Below are positions 63,459 through 64,000 of a stretch of 64,000 bases of DNA, piece after piece. The stretch comes from Alphaproteobacteria bacterium (GTDB lineage Bacteria > Pseudomonadota > Alphaproteobacteria > Rhizobiales > Rhizobiaceae), in the NCBI GenBank assembly GCA_024742485.1, contig JANSYK010000001.1:2356001-2420000 (forward strand). Direction: 5' to 3'. Position 1 is the first letter of the stretch. Every line of letters starts with the position of its first letter. A program made the position numbers and the translations under genes. Under the pieces are notes generated by a model. That model worked only from the letters and a program-made list of their open reading frames with translations. It searched no databases and was not told where the DNA came from.

Positions 63459-64000
63459 TCAGATTTTCACGCGTGGATCAAGCGCCGAATAGGTCAGATC
63501 GACAATCAGGCTGACCAGCACCACGATGGAGGCGTAGATCAATACGGCACCCTGCACCACGGGGTAGTCATTGGCGTAGATGGCATCGATCATGTAACGG
63601 CCAAGGCCGGGCCAGGAAAACACCGTTTCCGTCACGATCGAACCACCGAGATAAACACCGATTTCCAGCCCGATCACGGTCACCACGGGGATCATGGCAT
63701 TGCGCATGACATGGCGCCACAGGGTCTGGTTGAAGGTCAGACCACGGGCGAGCCCAGCCTTGACATAATCTTCATTGATGACCTCCAGCATACTGGCGCG
63801 TGTCGTCCGGGCAATCAGTGCCGCGGGAGTCAGTCCGAGTGTAATCGCCGGAAGAACCAGATGCGAAAGCAGGTCTTTCACGCCTGCCCAATTGCCCGTC
63901 AGCACGGCATCGAGCAATGGAAATCCCGTCACCGGAGTGATGATCGTGCTGAAGCTGATCATCCCGCTCACTGGCAGGATGTCGAGGCCGACGGAAAAGA
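63459..64000 (-). CDS. Dipeptide/oligopeptide ABC transporter permease, DppB type (5' truncated by window)
   Basis: The frame stays open to the right edge of the window, so the N-terminal part lies beyond it. The visible 180 residues include the family segment LPVSGMIS, the EAA-like loop DYVKAGLARGLTFNQTLWRHVMRNAMIPVVTV and TETVFSWPGLGRYMIDAI. It is the membrane subunit of a peptide-type importer, and the M28 peptidase gene follows 20 bases on. Confidence 0.93.
   Translation of the reverse strand, partial: FSVGLDILPVSGMISFSTIITPVTGFPLLDAVLTGNWAGVKDLLSHLVLPAITLGLTPAALIARTTRASMLEVINEDYVKAGLARGLTFNQTLWRHVMRNAMIPVVTVIGLEIGVYLGGSIVTETVFSWPGLGRYMIDAIYANDYPVVQGAVLIYASIVVLVSLIVDLTYSALDPRVKI

Overview
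The window reads as chromosomal DNA of an alphaproteobacterium of the Hyphomicrobiales (Rhizobiales). The evidence is a RirA-type Rrf2 iron regulator, a dctBD two-component pair, dense arrays of ABC and TRAP transporters each beside its own regulator, and moderately high G+C. There are no rRNA or tRNA genes, CRISPR arrays or transposase genes. The life style it suggests is a heterotroph that scavenges many organic solutes and also oxidises carbon monoxide.

Layout. 1-4.3 kb: the 3' part of a sugar ABC operon (RbsA- and RbsC-like) with a SMP-30 lactonase and an aldose epimerase. 4.5-6.2 kb: a DUF1007 protein and a NicO nickel/cobalt exporter. 6.2-9.4 kb: SDR, MsrQ-like haem membrane protein, small membrane protein, aminotransferase. 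9.4-12.8 kb: a C4-dicarboxylate-type TRAP transporter (dctPQM) behind a clear sigma-54 promoter. 13.2-19.5 kb: a LacI-controlled sugar ABC operon carrying a 2-hydroxyacid dehydrogenase, with paired operators. 19.8-26.4 kb: a compact GntR operon joining an ADP-ribosylglycohydrolase, a PfkB kinase and a polyamine-type ABC importer; this is the best candidate for an undescribed catabolic system. 26.6-28.2 kb: LysR regulator and a divergent small protein. 28.4-34.1 kb: modABC and dctBD. 34.2-38.5 kb: YebE-like protein, KDPG aldolase, TrhO, an orphan ferric-iron binding protein, RirA. 38.5-42.1 kb: MerR/SCP2/acyl-CoA dehydrogenase and ArsR/AHSA1/GST units.

42.4-52.4 kb is the centrepiece: a form I (AYRCSFR) aerobic CO dehydrogenase cluster in the order coxC-M-S-L-D-E-F-mocA-like-G. 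It is interrupted by a GMC oxidoreductase remnant before coxM and by a repeat-rich, MITE-like insertion between coxL and coxD. 52.4-60.9 kb: pyroglutamyl peptidase, a membrane methyltransferase-like protein, an MFS transporter, a large outer-membrane barrel, a sulfotransferase, a Tat-exported beta-carbonic anhydrase and two proteins of unknown function. 61-64 kb: the start of a dipeptide-type ABC operon with an atypical M28 peptidase and an Asp/Glu/hydantoin racemase.

How it works together. Several transporters carry recognisable cis elements: LacI double operator, four tandem 10-bp repeats at gntR, sigma-54 promoter with an upstream palindrome at dctP, iron-box-like palindromes between rirA and the iron-binding protein, duplicated AACAAATNTGTT sites at arsR. 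DctBD, about 15 kb from dctPQM, is the obvious activator for its sigma-54 promoter. ModABC supplies molybdate, which the molybdenum CO dehydrogenase needs. A roughly 100-bp two-hairpin intergenic repeat occurs three times; in two places it supplies the TAG stop codon of the upstream gene.
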